Source of the DNA: Bifidobacterium sp. ESL0732
GTDB lineage: Bacteria > Actinomycetota > Actinomycetes > Actinomycetales > Bifidobacteriaceae
DNA: 64,000 bases
NCBI RefSeq assembly: GCF_029395535.1
Contig: NZ_CP113920.1
Location: forward strand, 2,046,001 to 2,110,000
Direction: 5' to 3'
Below, in pieces: positions 16,047 through 25,421 of the stretch. How positions within the stretch are numbered: position 1 is the stretch's first letter; every line of letters starts with the position of its first letter. Both the position numbers and the translations under genes were made by a program. The notes beneath the pieces are model-generated. The model made no database searches and was not told the DNA's origin. It saw only the letters and a list, made by a program, of their open reading frames with translations.

Positions 16047-17195
16047 TTATCGCAAAACGCCTTCAATAAGCTTGGTAATCAGCTGGGTATAGTTCACGCC
16101 CGTCGCTTCCCAAGCCTTTGGATACATCGAAATCGGCGTGAATCCAGGCATGGTGTTGATTTCGTTGACCATCACCTCGCCACGTTTCGTAACGAACGTA
16201 TCGACGCGCGAAAGCCCTGCCCCGTCGACGGCCTTGAACGCACGTACCGCGACTTCTTGCGCACGTTTCAACGTTTCGTCAGGTAGGCTCGCCGGCACTT
16301 CAACGTGGGAGGCGTCGGAATCGGTGTATTTGCTGTCGAAATCGTAGAACTGGTCATCGCCTTCGGCGCGAAGATCGAGCACGATTTCGCCGGGCAGCGC
16401 CGATTTCGGCTCCTCGCCAGCCACCGGGTCGAGCACGGCACATTCAATCTCGCGTCCGTCGATGCCTTGCTCCACAAGCACTTTCCAGTCGTGGTGCGAC
16501 GCCTCGAACAGCGCTGCAGCCAATTCCTCGGTGTCTCCCTCACGCTCCAACTTGGTAACACCGAAACTCGACCCTGCGCGGGAAGGCTTGACAAACAGCG
16601 GGTAACGCAGCTTGGCCGACTTAATACTTTTCATCGCTTCGGCAGCATCGCTTTTGAACTCGTCTGACGGGTCGAAATCACGGGTATCGAAGGTCACTCC
16701 AGGAGCCACGGGAATGCCGGCCTGCGCAAGGATAATCTTGGTGAACGCCTTGTCCATGCAGGCCGCCGAAGCGAAGACACCGCAGCCGACGTAAGGCACG
16801 CCCATCATCTCGAGAAGACCTTGAACCGTTCCGTCCTCGCCGTACGGTCCGTGCAGCACCGGAAACACCGCATCCACATAACCGAGCGAAGTAAGTTTGC
16901 CGTTTGTTTCACGAACGTAGAAGCCGTTGTTGCCACGAGACATATCAAGGACGACCGGTTTGACAGCCTCGTTCGCTTCCGTCCCTTCGACCACGGGCAT
17001 CGCGCCATCGGAAAGATTGAAATCGCGCGGATCGGTACCGCCTATCACCCATTCTCCGGCCTTGGTGATGCCGATGGGAATCGGCTCGAAACGTTCGGTA
17101 TCCATGGCTTTCAAGACCCCTGCCGTAGAAATGCAGGAAATCGAATGTTCGTCCGCCCTGCCGCCGTACAACACCACCACACGCTGCTTGCGCAT
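16047..17195 (-). CDS. ddl: D-alanine--D-alanine ligase
   Basis: ATP-grasp enzyme making D-Ala-D-Ala for peptidoglycan, cytoplasmic, 382 residues. Recognisable segments are VLYGGRADEHSIS at the N-terminus, GPYGEDGTVQGLLEMMGVPYVG, CMDKAFTK, FVKPSRAGSSFGV for ATP binding, and EINTMPGFTPISMYPK, which holds metal ligands near the C-terminus. ATG 17195 begins the conserved part and follows GAGGG; the open frame extends to 17246 without added similarity. gpsA lies just upstream on the same strand. Confidence 0.96.
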   Translation of the reverse strand: MRKQRVVVLYGGRADEHSISCISTAGVLKAMDTERFEPIPIGITKAGEWVIGGTDPRDFNLSDGAMPVVEGTEANEAVKPVVLDMSRGNNGFYVRETNGKLTSLGYVDAVFPVLHGPYGEDGTVQGLLEMMGVPYVGCGVFASAACMDKAFTKIILAQAGIPVAPGVTFDTRDFDPSDEFKSDAAEAMKSIKSAKLRYPLFVKPSRAGSSFGVTKLEREGDTEELAAALFEASHHDWKVLVEQGIDGREIECAVLDPVAGEEPKSALPGEIVLDLRAEGDDQFYDFDSKYTDSDASHVEVPASLPDETLKRAQEVAVRAFKAVDGAGLSRVDTFVTKRGEVMVNEINTMPGFTPISMYPKAWEATGVNYTQLITKLIEGVLR

Positions 17196-17338
17196 ATTCC
17201 CTCGCTTTACTTGGTCCAAAACCGAATCTGAGTCCCAAGCGTACACGGCAAAGAACTGCGGGCAAAGGGAATGAATTGCTCATTCACAAAGCCGATGCAC
17301 GCCGGAAACATGGGCGTGTCGGTAAGAAGAAAGTCCAG

Positions 17339-18337
17339 TTACTCTTCCGTGATATTGCCTTTTACCAGCTCATGGAGCATCTGATTGCAGGTCAGGCCGT
17401 GCTTTAGGACATCGTTCATCGCACTGGCGAGTGGGGTTTGCACGCCGAGACGTTCGCCCATACGAACCGCGGCTTCCGTCGTGGGCACACCTTCTGCCAC
17501 GCCATTACTGACTTTTGTCGCTTCCTCGACGCTCATCCCGCGGCCGAGGTTCGCACCGAAGGTGTAGTTGCGGCTCAGCGGCGAACCACAGGTGGCGATG
17601 AGGTCACCGACTCCCGCAAGACCATGGAAAGTCTTGGCTTCTGCGTGCGCGGCCTTGCCGAGCGCCACAAGTTCCGCAAGCCCGCGCGTCTCGACCATCG
17701 CGGCGGTGTTTTCCCCGTAACCGGCGCCACGGGCCATACCCACGGCGAGCGCCACGACGTTCTTCAGGGACCCACACATCTCCACGCCGATGACGTCGGT
17801 GGTGACAAACGCCTTGAAATACGGCGTTTTACAGGCTTCCGCCACGGTTTTGGCATTGTCGATATTTTCGCAGGCGACCACCGTCGCACTCGGCTGGCGG
17901 TCGGCAACTTCCTTGCTCAGGTTCGGCCCGGAAATGGCAGCAAACCGTTCTGCTGGCAGACCTCCCAACGCCTCACGCACCACTTCATCCATACGCTTGC
18001 CGGTGGTGCGTTCGATGCCCTTCATCAACGAAACCACAATGACATCGGCATTGATCAGCGGCGCAAAAAGCTCCAACGCCTCGCGTGCATGCTGGGCGGC
18101 GATGGCGACAACGACGATCTGGGCTTGCTCGACGGCTTCGGCTCGATCGCCGGTCGCAGTCATATTGTCCGGAAGGCGCTTGACACTTGGGAGCCGTACT
18201 CCGTTGTAATGGCGGTCGCGGATACCTTCGACGATTTCCGGTTCGCGTGCCCACATCATCACGTCGTTGCCTGCGTCCGCAAGCACCTGACCGAACGCCG
18301 TCCCCCAAGCGCCTGCCCCAAGTACTGTCACCTTCAT
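17339..18337 (-). CDS. gpsA: NAD(P)-dependent glycerol-3-phosphate dehydrogenase
   Basis: Reduces dihydroxyacetone phosphate to sn-glycerol 3-phosphate for phospholipid synthesis, cytoplasmic, 332 residues. The Rossmann loop VTVLGAGAWGTAF is at the N-terminus. The catalytic lysine is in CGSLKNVVALAVGMARG, followed by the family signatures GLAGVGDLIATCGS and SRNYTFG. AAAGGAG lies 7 nt before ATG 18337; the longer frame to 18370 is not supported. It lies downstream of the acyltransferase gene that would use its product, with an array of 62-bp repeats between them. Confidence 0.96.
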   Translation of the reverse strand: MKVTVLGAGAWGTAFGQVLADAGNDVMMWAREPEIVEGIRDRHYNGVRLPSVKRLPDNMTATGDRAEAVEQAQIVVVAIAAQHAREALELFAPLINADVIVVSLMKGIERTTGKRMDEVVREALGGLPAERFAAISGPNLSKEVADRQPSATVVACENIDNAKTVAEACKTPYFKAFVTTDVIGVEMCGSLKNVVALAVGMARGAGYGENTAAMVETRGLAELVALGKAAHAEAKTFHGLAGVGDLIATCGSPLSRNYTFGANLGRGMSVEEATKVSNGVAEGVPTTEAAVRMGERLGVQTPLASAMNDVLKHGLTCNQMLHELVKGNITEE

Positions 18338-18504
18338 AATCTGCTCCTTTGCACCGCTAACTTCCTCCATAATAGTGGCGATTATCGCCTACCGTTATGG
18401 ATTCGCCGAACGTATGCCCTGCCGTCAAGAACTCAACCATTCTGCCGCAGTATAGACTACTTCGTCAATTCCGCGGCCCGTCTATTTCATTCCATTTTGC
18501 ACCT

Positions 18505-18642
18505 CTTGGCGCACCAAGATGCCCGATTTACGCACTTTAACGTCGAAAGTGACAATTTTGGGGTATCTTGGTGCGCCAAGTGGGCCATTTTTGCAACAAT
18601 TACGTCTAAATCTCCATTTTTTGGGCTTCTTGGTGCGCCAAG
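18505..18642 (-). repeat. Array 1: three 62-bp-spaced palindromes after plsC
   Basis: Cores CTTGGYGCRCCAAG sit at 18505-18518, 18567-18580 and 18629-18642, each exactly 62 bp from the next. Each core is a 5-bp palindrome around CGCA or TGCG. The 48-bp intervening segments diverge, but AAATCTCC 21 bp before the core at 18629 also occurs at the same offset in array 2. The first core lies 19 nt after the plsC stop on the minus strand. The rest of the 18338-18661 gap holds the gpsA leader. Confidence 0.9.
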
Positions 18643-18661
18643 AGGTACGAAAAATGAAGAA

Positions 18662-19549
18662 TCAGCGACGCGGCTTGCGACTCATCGTCCGAAAATCCCA
18701 ATAGCCTTCGGCCGGCGGCTGCTCGCCGCGGATTTCAGCCATGATGGTTTCCATGCGTTCGCGGATACGCGTGGTGAGTTCCGTGACCAGTTCCATCGGC
18801 GGCTCGACACCCCATGAATCGGTGTCTTTGAGCAGGTCGCCATAATCCAGCGCGTCGTCGTAGCACATCACCACGTTCTTGCGCGGCCAAGGCCACCAAT
18901 GGTTGATGCTCGCCGCGCCCCACGTCACCGCGCAATAGAGCGGCACCTGATGGCCGAGCCGGCGCGAGGATTCGAGCGCGATGATACCGACGCCGTCTTT
19001 GAGACTCATCGGCCATTTGAGCGGGTCGCGTGAGAGCGTGCCTTCCGGCCAGACGGTCAGCGGACGGCCCGAGGTGATGATGTCGATGGATTCCTTCTCG
19101 ATTTCGATGGCCTTGCCGCTGCGGCGCGGCACTGGTTGCATGCCCACCAGCTGGAACCAACGCCCGATAATCGGCCAGTGCGCCATCTCGGCCTTCGCCA
19201 TATAGCGCGGGCGACGACCCATATGGAACAGCGCGTCCATCGGAATAAAAACGTCATACATCGTGACGTGCGTGGCCGCCGTGATGAACGGACCGGTTTC
19301 GGGAACGTGCTCAAGCCCCCACGCATAGACTTTGCTATGTGCGCGAAGCACCATAGAGACGGCATCGAGCAGGCGCTTGGTACCCTTCGGGTTCTGCGCC
19401 TCGATTTCGGCGGTGTTTACCTTGCGCGGGCCAGTTGGGAGATATTGCGTCGGGTCCACCAGATGGTGGCGGCGCCCCAGCAGCTCCACTTGCGCATCGC
19501 TCAGCGGTTTAACAGCCGAGCGCGGCGACGGTTTTCCTTTGGAAGTCAT
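18662..19549 (-). CDS. plsC: 1-acyl-sn-glycerol-3-phosphate acyltransferase family protein
   Basis: Transfers an acyl chain during phosphatidic acid synthesis, membrane-associated, 295 residues. The catalytic HX4D is in THVTMYD, and the substrate-binding motif is WPEGTLSRD. An N-terminal 60-residue stretch before the acyltransferase fold is hydrophilic. By function it pairs with gpsA downstream. The exact acyl acceptor (lysophosphatidate or another lysolipid) is not fixed by sequence, so the gene symbol is provisional. The TGA at 18662-18664 is followed 19 nt later by array 1. Confidence 0.85.
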   Translation of the reverse strand: MTSKGKPSPRSAVKPLSDAQVELLGRRHHLVDPTQYLPTGPRKVNTAEIEAQNPKGTKRLLDAVSMVLRAHSKVYAWGLEHVPETGPFITAATHVTMYDVFIPMDALFHMGRRPRYMAKAEMAHWPIIGRWFQLVGMQPVPRRSGKAIEIEKESIDIITSGRPLTVWPEGTLSRDPLKWPMSLKDGVGIIALESSRRLGHQVPLYCAVTWGAASINHWWPWPRKNVVMCYDDALDYGDLLKDTDSWGVEPPMELVTELTTRIRERMETIMAEIRGEQPPAEGYWDFRTMSRKPRR

Positions 19550-19744
19550 GACCCCTATTGTGCCTCAGGGCGACGAACTCAAGAAAGCGCCCTACGCCTG
19601 CCAACCTTCAACCAGTGGTATCGCCAGCGCACCTATTTGTGTCTTTTTACTTGGTAAACTCAAGCAAACAGGCAAAAATAGAGACTTTCCGACCAACCGA
19701 TGCTCATTTCTTCAAAGGCTCAGGAACAACAGTAAAAAGCGCGA

Positions 19745-21175
19745 TTACTTCTGCGGCGGAGCCGGAGGCGCACCAACCAGTCCAAGCCGCGTCAACGGTG
19801 ACGCAGTGAGCTGGCGCACGGCAAGCGTGAGACCGAACATCAGGCAGCCCACGCCGAGGATAGCGGCCATAGTCAACGCGCACGCGCCGTTCTTGGCCCA
19901 CATCGCCATCATGCCGAGTCCCGGGTAGATCTGCCAGAGCATGTAGCCTGCATAAACGCAGGAGACCACGCCGAACGTAATCATGATGCTGCCGACAATC
20001 TGTATGCTGGCCGACGACATACGGCTGCCGGGGCTATCCATTCCGGATTTACGCGTGAACGCGAGAGCAAGCATCATCAGTCCTCCACCGATCAGAAGCG
20101 ACATCAGCGCATCGGACGGGCGGTGCCAACGGCAAATGACCACAGAAGCCGCGACAAGGATGCTATACACTCCCCCAAGCACCGCGACCAACGCCCTCCA
20201 GACCCGCGGGACCGCGACGAGCAATGCCAACACACAAGCAACGGCGAGCAAGGTATGCCCCGACGGAGCCGTATTGCTATGCAAAGAAGCAGTGCGCGTA
20301 ATCATCGGACGCGGCAAAATGCGCTTGAGCCATGAGGCGCCGTAAGCGACGATGCCAAAGACCACAATCTGCCCCAACAACCACCAACGTTTGCGAACCG
20401 CGGCAACGATAAAGGCGACCAAGGCCGCCAGCAAGCTGATTGCGGGGATCGTAGCCCTGTAGCTCAATACCTGGGAAACCCCGACAATCCAAGACGGAGC
20501 AACACCTTTGAGATTTTGCCATACAATTTCATCGAAATTCTGACCTTCCAAGGTGTGCACGCCGAACCAGTACACCCCAGCCGCCGCCGCGAAGCAGACC
20601 AAAGCAAGTGCCACCGCGAGAATACAGCTGGACACACGCGGATGGATGGTCAGCGGGTCAATCTGGGCAAGTCCCTTTTCAATCTCGTCTTCGCCTCCGG
20701 AAGCGTCTTTGGAAGCATCTCCACTCGAGATTGCAGCGGAAAATTCGACATTGGTTTTACCTGTACTTGCGCCGACAGCAAAAGCGCTATTGGCCGAGAC
20801 CTTGTCATCGCCGTCGAATGCCTCGTTTTCATTGCCAAAAGCAACAAAGTTCACCGGTTCAGGCTGGCTGGAAGTCGCTGATTCGGTGAACGAATCATAG
20901 ATAGGCTGAACCTGATTCAAAGAGCTATTCAGCGATTCTTTCGCTGGCGCAGATAAAGGGTCCCTCTTGGATTGGCCATCCGTAGATGACCTACCCGCGG
21001 ATTGGCTTGCCTGTTCCTGCTTTGTACCAGGGGTTAGGCCAGCGCTCTGAGAGGAAGCCGGCGTTGCAACCTGAACTCGAGGAGGCACGGGAATCTCGAT
21101 TTTTCTCTGATCGTGCTGCCTGGGTTCGTCGGAATTGCCGGTTGGTACTGCCTGCGCATTGGAATCGTCAGTCAT
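19745..21175 (-). CDS. PAP2-superfamily phosphatase with long disordered N-terminus
   Basis: Membrane lipid phosphatase, probably acting on undecaprenyl pyrophosphate or phosphatidate, 476 residues. The first ~180 residues are polar and low in complexity; five or six helices follow. Phosphatase motifs are visible as KRILPRP, APSGHTLLA and RWHRPSDA (the catalytic His with Asp four residues on). The spacing between Arg and His in the third motif is shorter than in the textbook signature. ATG 21175 is chosen; a GTG at 21196 is possible. No clear ribosome site is seen for either. Confidence 0.8.
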   Translation of the reverse strand: MTDDSNAQAVPTGNSDEPRQHDQRKIEIPVPPRVQVATPASSQSAGLTPGTKQEQASQSAGRSSTDGQSKRDPLSAPAKESLNSSLNQVQPIYDSFTESATSSQPEPVNFVAFGNENEAFDGDDKVSANSAFAVGASTGKTNVEFSAAISSGDASKDASGGEDEIEKGLAQIDPLTIHPRVSSCILAVALALVCFAAAAGVYWFGVHTLEGQNFDEIVWQNLKGVAPSWIVGVSQVLSYRATIPAISLLAALVAFIVAAVRKRWWLLGQIVVFGIVAYGASWLKRILPRPMITRTASLHSNTAPSGHTLLAVACVLALLVAVPRVWRALVAVLGGVYSILVAASVVICRWHRPSDALMSLLIGGGLMMLALAFTRKSGMDSPGSRMSSASIQIVGSIMITFGVVSCVYAGYMLWQIYPGLGMMAMWAKNGACALTMAAILGVGCLMFGLTLAVRQLTASPLTRLGLVGAPPAPPQK

Positions 21176-21316
21176 GGTTTTCAGTTTAGATGGCACAGAC
21201 TACGAGCGCGCCACCTTGTGAATCTCCGGTCGGAATATCTACAAGTCGTTCAAACTATAAGTTCGCAAGACACTAAATAAGACTTATACGACGCATGAAA
21301 TTGTGCTGAACGTAAA

Positions 21317-21342
21317 AGGAGACCCGCCGAAGCGGGTCTCCT
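21317..21342 (-). terminator. UUCG-capped terminator upstream of the PAP2 gene
   Basis: On the minus strand the arms AGGAGACCCGC/GCGGGTCTCCT close a TTCG tetraloop, with TTT following. It cannot serve PAP2 or ppk1, which both start away from it, so it ends a separate short minus-strand transcript (see 21371-21430). Confidence 0.85.
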
Positions 21343-21370
21343 AACAAGTCCAATTGAAAAGCAGATATCT

Positions 21371-21430
21371 TCACAACTCCATCGTCGTAACGGAAAGCTT
21401 TATCATCGGCCCGTTCAACGTAATAGTCAT
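21371..21430 (-). CDS. Possible 19-residue small protein or leader peptide
   Basis: A 19-codon frame (MTITLNGPMIKLSVTTMEL) with AAGG 5 nt before its ATG. It is preceded by a promoter-like pair and followed by a strong terminator at 21317-21342. The transcript would be about 160 nt. No family is recognised. It could equally be a small RNA whose open frame is incidental. The upstream 21513-21720 shows no other convincing gene. Confidence 0.4.
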   Translation of the reverse strand: MTITLNGPMIKLSVTTMEL

Positions 21431-21483
21431 CGAGACCTTGTCTTTTTGTGGATCTGCTCTGTTCAATTGTGCTTGTAGTTCAT

Positions 21484-21512
21484 ATTATGTACCATCTGCT
21501 TGCCACGCACAA
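21484..21512 (-). promoter_or_regulatory. Promoter of the short minus-strand transcript
   Basis: On the minus strand a -35 TTGTGC (21507-21512), a 17-bp spacer and a -10 CATAAT (21484-21489), predicting a start near 21477. Confidence 0.45.
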
Positions 21513-21730
21513 ATCGAAAACGCAATTTGTGCACTATTGGTAACTAACGTTTCCTTGTCGCCTGTAATGCACATAAAATGTCGTGATTTGTTCTTTTCAA
21601 AGTATCGATTGTGCGTTTCTGTCACCCCGCTATTCCTGCAGCGTAACTGATGGAAATATGCAAGAAAAATGACGAAATAAGATGTTTTGTTCATGCACAG
21701 TTCAGGCAAATGACGGTGTACAAAAATTAG

Positions 21731-21739
21731 TTATCCACA
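21731..21739 (+). promoter_or_regulatory. Single DnaA box upstream of ppk1
   Basis: TTATCCACA matches the DnaA consensus exactly, about 60 bp upstream of the ppk1 start. A chance occurrence is possible for a 9-mer, but it lies in the promoter region. Confidence 0.4.
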
Positions 21740-21800
21740 ATATGGTGAATTTTGCGTTTCCATGCTTCCATAGCTCTACGGCAATGCTTAGAGTAGGGAT

Positions 21801-24029
21801 ATGGCACAGATTTTTGACGCACCCTCGAAGGCCCTGCTCCGCAGCCAAATCGCCGAGCATATCGCCGAAACCGAGAAGTCCGACAAGCGTAAGGCGCTAC
21901 CGGAGGAGCAACCGCTGCCCGCAGACCGTTATTTCGACCGCGAGCTGAGCTGGCTCAAATTCAACAAACGCGTCCTTGAGATGGCAGAGGACCCTGAAGT
22001 CCCGCTGCTGGAACGCGCCAATTTCGCCGGTATTTTCGCCTCGAATCTCGACGAGTATTTCATGGTTCGCGTTGCTGGCCTCAAACGTCGTATCGACACC
22101 GGCATTGCCGTGACCTCCGCCTCTGGTCTCAGCCCACGGCAACAACTGCGTTCGATCAGCGAGACCGCTCACGAGCTGCAGACCGAGCACGCCAACGAGG
22201 CCATCAAACACATCCTTCCCGAGCTGGCGAAAGAACACATCGTCTTGCTGAGTTGGGACAAGCTCACCAGTGCCGAGCAGGAACGCCTTTCGCGCTATTA
22301 CCGCCAGCAGGTCTTCCCCGTGTTGACGCCACTCGCTTTCGACCCTGCGCACCCGTTCCCCTACATTTCCGGAGGCTCGCTCAACCTCGCTGTTTTGGTG
22401 GAGAACCCGAACAGCGGGAAGACGCATTTCGCGCGCGTCAAGGTTCCCGACAATCTGAACCGTTTGGTTCCCGTCGATGATCTGACCGACGAGGAAAGCC
22501 GCGAGGAACGTTATGGCTTCATCACCATGGAGAACCTCATCATCGCCCACCTCGAATCGCTCTTCCCAGGCATGATCATCAAGGAGGCACGCTCGTTCCG
22601 CGTCACCCGTAACGAGGACATCGACGTCGAAGAGGATGACGCCGAGAACCTTCTGAACGCCATGGAGAAGGAACTGCTGCGCCGTCGTTTCGGGCCGCCG
22701 ATCCGCCTCGAAATCAGCGATGCCACGAGTCCGTTCCTCTCTCAACTTCTGGCACGCCGTCTGCGTGTCAGCGAGGATGAGATTTTCCGTCTGCCTGCTC
22801 CGCTTGACATGAAGCTGATGTTCGAGCTGCAGGACATCGACCGACCAGACCTCAAGAACAAGCCCTTCATTCCCACCACGAATCGCCAGATCGCCACGGT
22901 CGAATCCAGCCGTGCACAGGACATCTTCGCCGCCATCCGCGAGCGCGACATCCTTCTGCACCACCCTTACGATTCGTTCTCCACTTCGGTGCAGGCCTTC
23001 CTGGCGCAGGCCGCGGCCGACCCGAGAGTCTTGGCCATCAAGCAGACGCTCTATCGTACTTCCAGCAATTCGCCGATCATTGACGCACTGGTTGACGCCG
23101 CGCAAGCCGGCAAACAGGTCTTGGCGCTGGTCGAGATCAAGGCACGTTTCGACGAGGACGCCAACATCGCTTGGGCGCGCAAGCTCGAACGCGCCGGCGT
23201 TCACGTGGTTTACGGCATTGTGGGCCTGAAGACACATTGCAAGCTTTCCCTGGTCGTGCGCCAGGAGGCGGACGGTCTGCGTCGCTACTGCCACGTCGGC
23301 ACGGGCAATTACAACCCGAAGACCGCTCGCCAGTATACCGACCTCGGCCTACTGACCTGCGATCCGGTGGTTGGACAAGACCTGACACGTCTGTTCAACC
23401 AGCTTTCCGGCTACGCCCCGCGTTCCAGCTTCCATCGCCTGCTGGTCGCCCCGCGCACCTGCCGCAGCGGACTCGTCCAGCGTATTCGTCGTGAGGAAGA
23501 CGCTGCACGCGCCGGCCACGAATCCTGGATCAAAATCAAGGTCAATTCCATCGTCGACGAAAAGACCATCGACGCACTCTATCGTGCCAGCCAGGCCGGA
23601 GTGAAAATCGACCTCGTCGTTCGCGGCATCTGTGGTCTGAAGCCGGGGGTTCCGGGCTTGAGCGAGAACATCCGCGTCCACTCCATCCTCGGCCGATTCC
23701 TTGAGCACAGCCGCATCTACGCCTTTGCCAATTCCGCGGGCCCACAAATCGGCGAGGGGCCGGCAGCCGGACCGGAAGTCTGGATCGGTTCCGCCGACCT
23801 GATGCACCGCAACCTCGACCGCCGCGTGGAGGCACTGGTACGCATCACCGACCCCGAGGAAGTCGCGTCGCTGATCGATTACGTCGATCTACAGATGGCC
23901 GATACCACCTCGTCCTGGCACATGCAGCCGGACGGCACCTATATTCGTCATTCGCATGATAAAGACGGTAAGCCTCTGGTCGATTGCCAGGAGCTGCTGA
24001 TCAAGACCCATCAACGTGGCCGCAAGTAA
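21801..24029 (+). CDS. ppk1: Polyphosphate kinase 1
   Basis: Makes inorganic polyphosphate from ATP, membrane-peripheral, 742 residues, the usual PPK1 length. The N-terminal domain has [15 protein letters not shown] and [19 protein letters not shown]. The phosphorylated histidine is probably H479 in [13 protein letters not shown], with [20 protein letters not shown] just after it and the lipoyl-like HHPYDSF segment before. The C-terminal domain includes [15 protein letters not shown]. The Nudix/phosphatase gene follows by 21 bp and is probably co-transcribed, an arrangement common in Actinobacteria. Confidence 0.97.
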   Translation: MAQIFDAPSKALLRSQIAEHIAETEKSDKRKALPEEQPLPADRYFDRELSWLKFNKRVLEMAEDPEVPLLERANFAGIFASNLDEYFMVRVAGLKRRIDTGIAVTSASGLSPRQQLRSISETAHELQTEHANEAIKHILPELAKEHIVLLSWDKLTSAEQERLSRYYRQQVFPVLTPLAFDPAHPFPYISGGSLNLAVLVENPNSGKTHFARVKVPDNLNRLVPVDDLTDEESREERYGFITMENLIIAHLESLFPGMIIKEARSFRVTRNEDIDVEEDDAENLLNAMEKELLRRRFGPPIRLEISDATSPFLSQLLARRLRVSEDEIFRLPAPLDMKLMFELQDIDRPDLKNKPFIPTTNRQIATVESSRAQDIFAAIRERDILLHHPYDSFSTSVQAFLAQAAADPRVLAIKQTLYRTSSNSPIIDALVDAAQAGKQVLALVEIKARFDEDANIAWARKLERAGVHVVYGIVGLKTHCKLSLVVRQEADGLRRYCHVGTGNYNPKTARQYTDLGLLTCDPVVGQDLTRLFNQLSGYAPRSSFHRLLVAPRTCRSGLVQRIRREEDAARAGHESWIKIKVNSIVDEKTIDALYRASQAGVKIDLVVRGICGLKPGVPGLSENIRVHSILGRFLEHSRIYAFANSAGPQIGEGPAAGPEVWIGSADLMHRNLDRRVEALVRITDPEEVASLIDYVDLQMADTTSSWHMQPDGTYIRHSHDKDGKPLVDCQELLIKTHQRGRK

Positions 24030-24050
24030 CAATCGAGAAGTGGGCGGTAG

Positions 24051-25421
24051 ATGACCTCCGAGCTCAAACCATCACATGTCGTTGAATCAGCGGGAGGGAT
24101 ACCTTACCGTTGGATTGCCACCGGTAAGGCCAAAAGCCTCGACGAACGAGCCGAAAAAGCAAGCAAATTCGCCGAGGCACGAGCCTCTCATAGTACCAGC
24201 AAACGCAAGCGACAGAAGCACAAACTGCCTTTGAGCGAAGCGGAAATCCACTTCCGCGCCATCATCACACAACTGGAAGTCTGCCTGGTACATCGTCCGA
24301 AATACGACGATTGGAGCTGGCCGAAAGGCAAACTCGAAGAGCACGAATCCAGCCGTCATGCGGCAATACGTGAAATGGAAGAGGAAACCGGAGTACCGGT
24401 GGCCTTGGGCCCGAGCATCGGTGAAGTCGAGTATCCGCTCAACGCCGAAGGCAAAAAATCGAAACACACCAAAACAGGATCCAAAACCGCAACAATCTAC
24501 ACCAAGCATGTTGTTTATTGGATGGCCCATCCGATTGCGCCGGAAACCGCGAAAAGCCGAGAACAGGTCGTTGGCACCATCAAGCACGCGAAAACCAGCG
24601 AAATCGACGAGGTGAGATGGCTGACCATCCCCCAAGCCCGAAAACTGCTTTCGCACCCGCTTGACCGCGATATCCTCGACCAATTCGTCGACCGCATCCA
24701 GGAGGGCGCGCTCAAGGCTCAGAAACTGATTATCGTCCGTCATAGCAAAGCGGTGGCCCGCAAAAAGTGGAACGGCACCGATGCTGACCGTCCTATCATC
24801 CCCCGCGGCGCTGCAGCAAGTTTTGCACTCAATCAGGAATTGGGCTGCTATGCTCCGCAAAAACTCGCTTCATCCCCTTGGCTTCGCTGCATGGAGACGT
24901 TGGAACCATACGCCTGGCATACGGGACTTGAAATCACTCAACTTCCGGCACTGACCGAAGATGCCTTTGCGGCCGACCCCGAGGCGACCTGGCAATGCGT
25001 ACGTAAGGTCATCGATGATCTGTTTGCCGAAACCGATGGTTTAACCGCTGCGAAATGTGCGGTGCAAGCCGGCACCAAGGCCGTGGTCAAAATCAGCGAC
25101 ACCGGTGATTCCGATCTTCAATCGGAGAATACCGCCGGCAATGCTGCGGTTCCTCCAGAATCGAGGCAAAAGGCGGCGTCCGCGCCGATGAACGCACCAA
25201 AACAATACAGCCGGACTACCGCGATCTGCATGCACCGACCTGTAATCGGCGACATTTTTGAACATCTGCGCGCCATGTGTGCCTCAAAATCATTGGCCAA
25301 GCAGCTTATCGCTAAGTCGCCTTATATGCCCACAGGTAATGCGGTAGCATTGTTCATCGTGAAAGACGCGGAAGGCCCGCGTATCATCGATATTCAAAGA
25401 ATGGCTCCAGTTGTCTACTAA
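24051..25421 (+). CDS. MutT1-like Nudix hydrolase fused to histidine phosphatase
   Basis: Two-domain house-cleaning phosphohydrolase, cytoplasmic, 456 residues. The Nudix box GKLEEHESSRHAAIREMEEE then TGV lies in the first third. The C-terminal half begins LIIVRHSKAVARKKW, the RH motif of the histidine phosphatase superfamily. In mycobacteria this architecture (MutT1) removes 8-oxo-(d)GTP or diadenosine polyphosphates. A basic insertion around residues 33-60 and a low-complexity stretch around 345-385 are extra. It overlaps the next gene by 11 nt. Confidence 0.88.
   Translation: MTSELKPSHVVESAGGIPYRWIATGKAKSLDERAEKASKFAEARASHSTSKRKRQKHKLPLSEAEIHFRAIITQLEVCLVHRPKYDDWSWPKGKLEEHESSRHAAIREMEEETGVPVALGPSIGEVEYPLNAEGKKSKHTKTGSKTATIYTKHVVYWMAHPIAPETAKSREQVVGTIKHAKTSEIDEVRWLTIPQARKLLSHPLDRDILDQFVDRIQEGALKAQKLIIVRHSKAVARKKWNGTDADRPIIPRGAAASFALNQELGCYAPQKLASSPWLRCMETLEPYAWHTGLEITQLPALTEDAFAADPEATWQCVRKVIDDLFAETDGLTAAKCAVQAGTKAVVKISDTGDSDLQSENTAGNAAVPPESRQKAASAPMNAPKQYSRTTAICMHRPVIGDIFEHLRAMCASKSLAKQLIAKSPYMPTGNAVALFIVKDAEGPRIIDIQRMAPVVY

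Noticed and set aside
21354..21650. 98-codon plus-strand ORF upstream of ppk1
   Set aside because: No ribosome site, composition unlike the other proteins, and it overlaps a better-supported minus-strand transcript unit.
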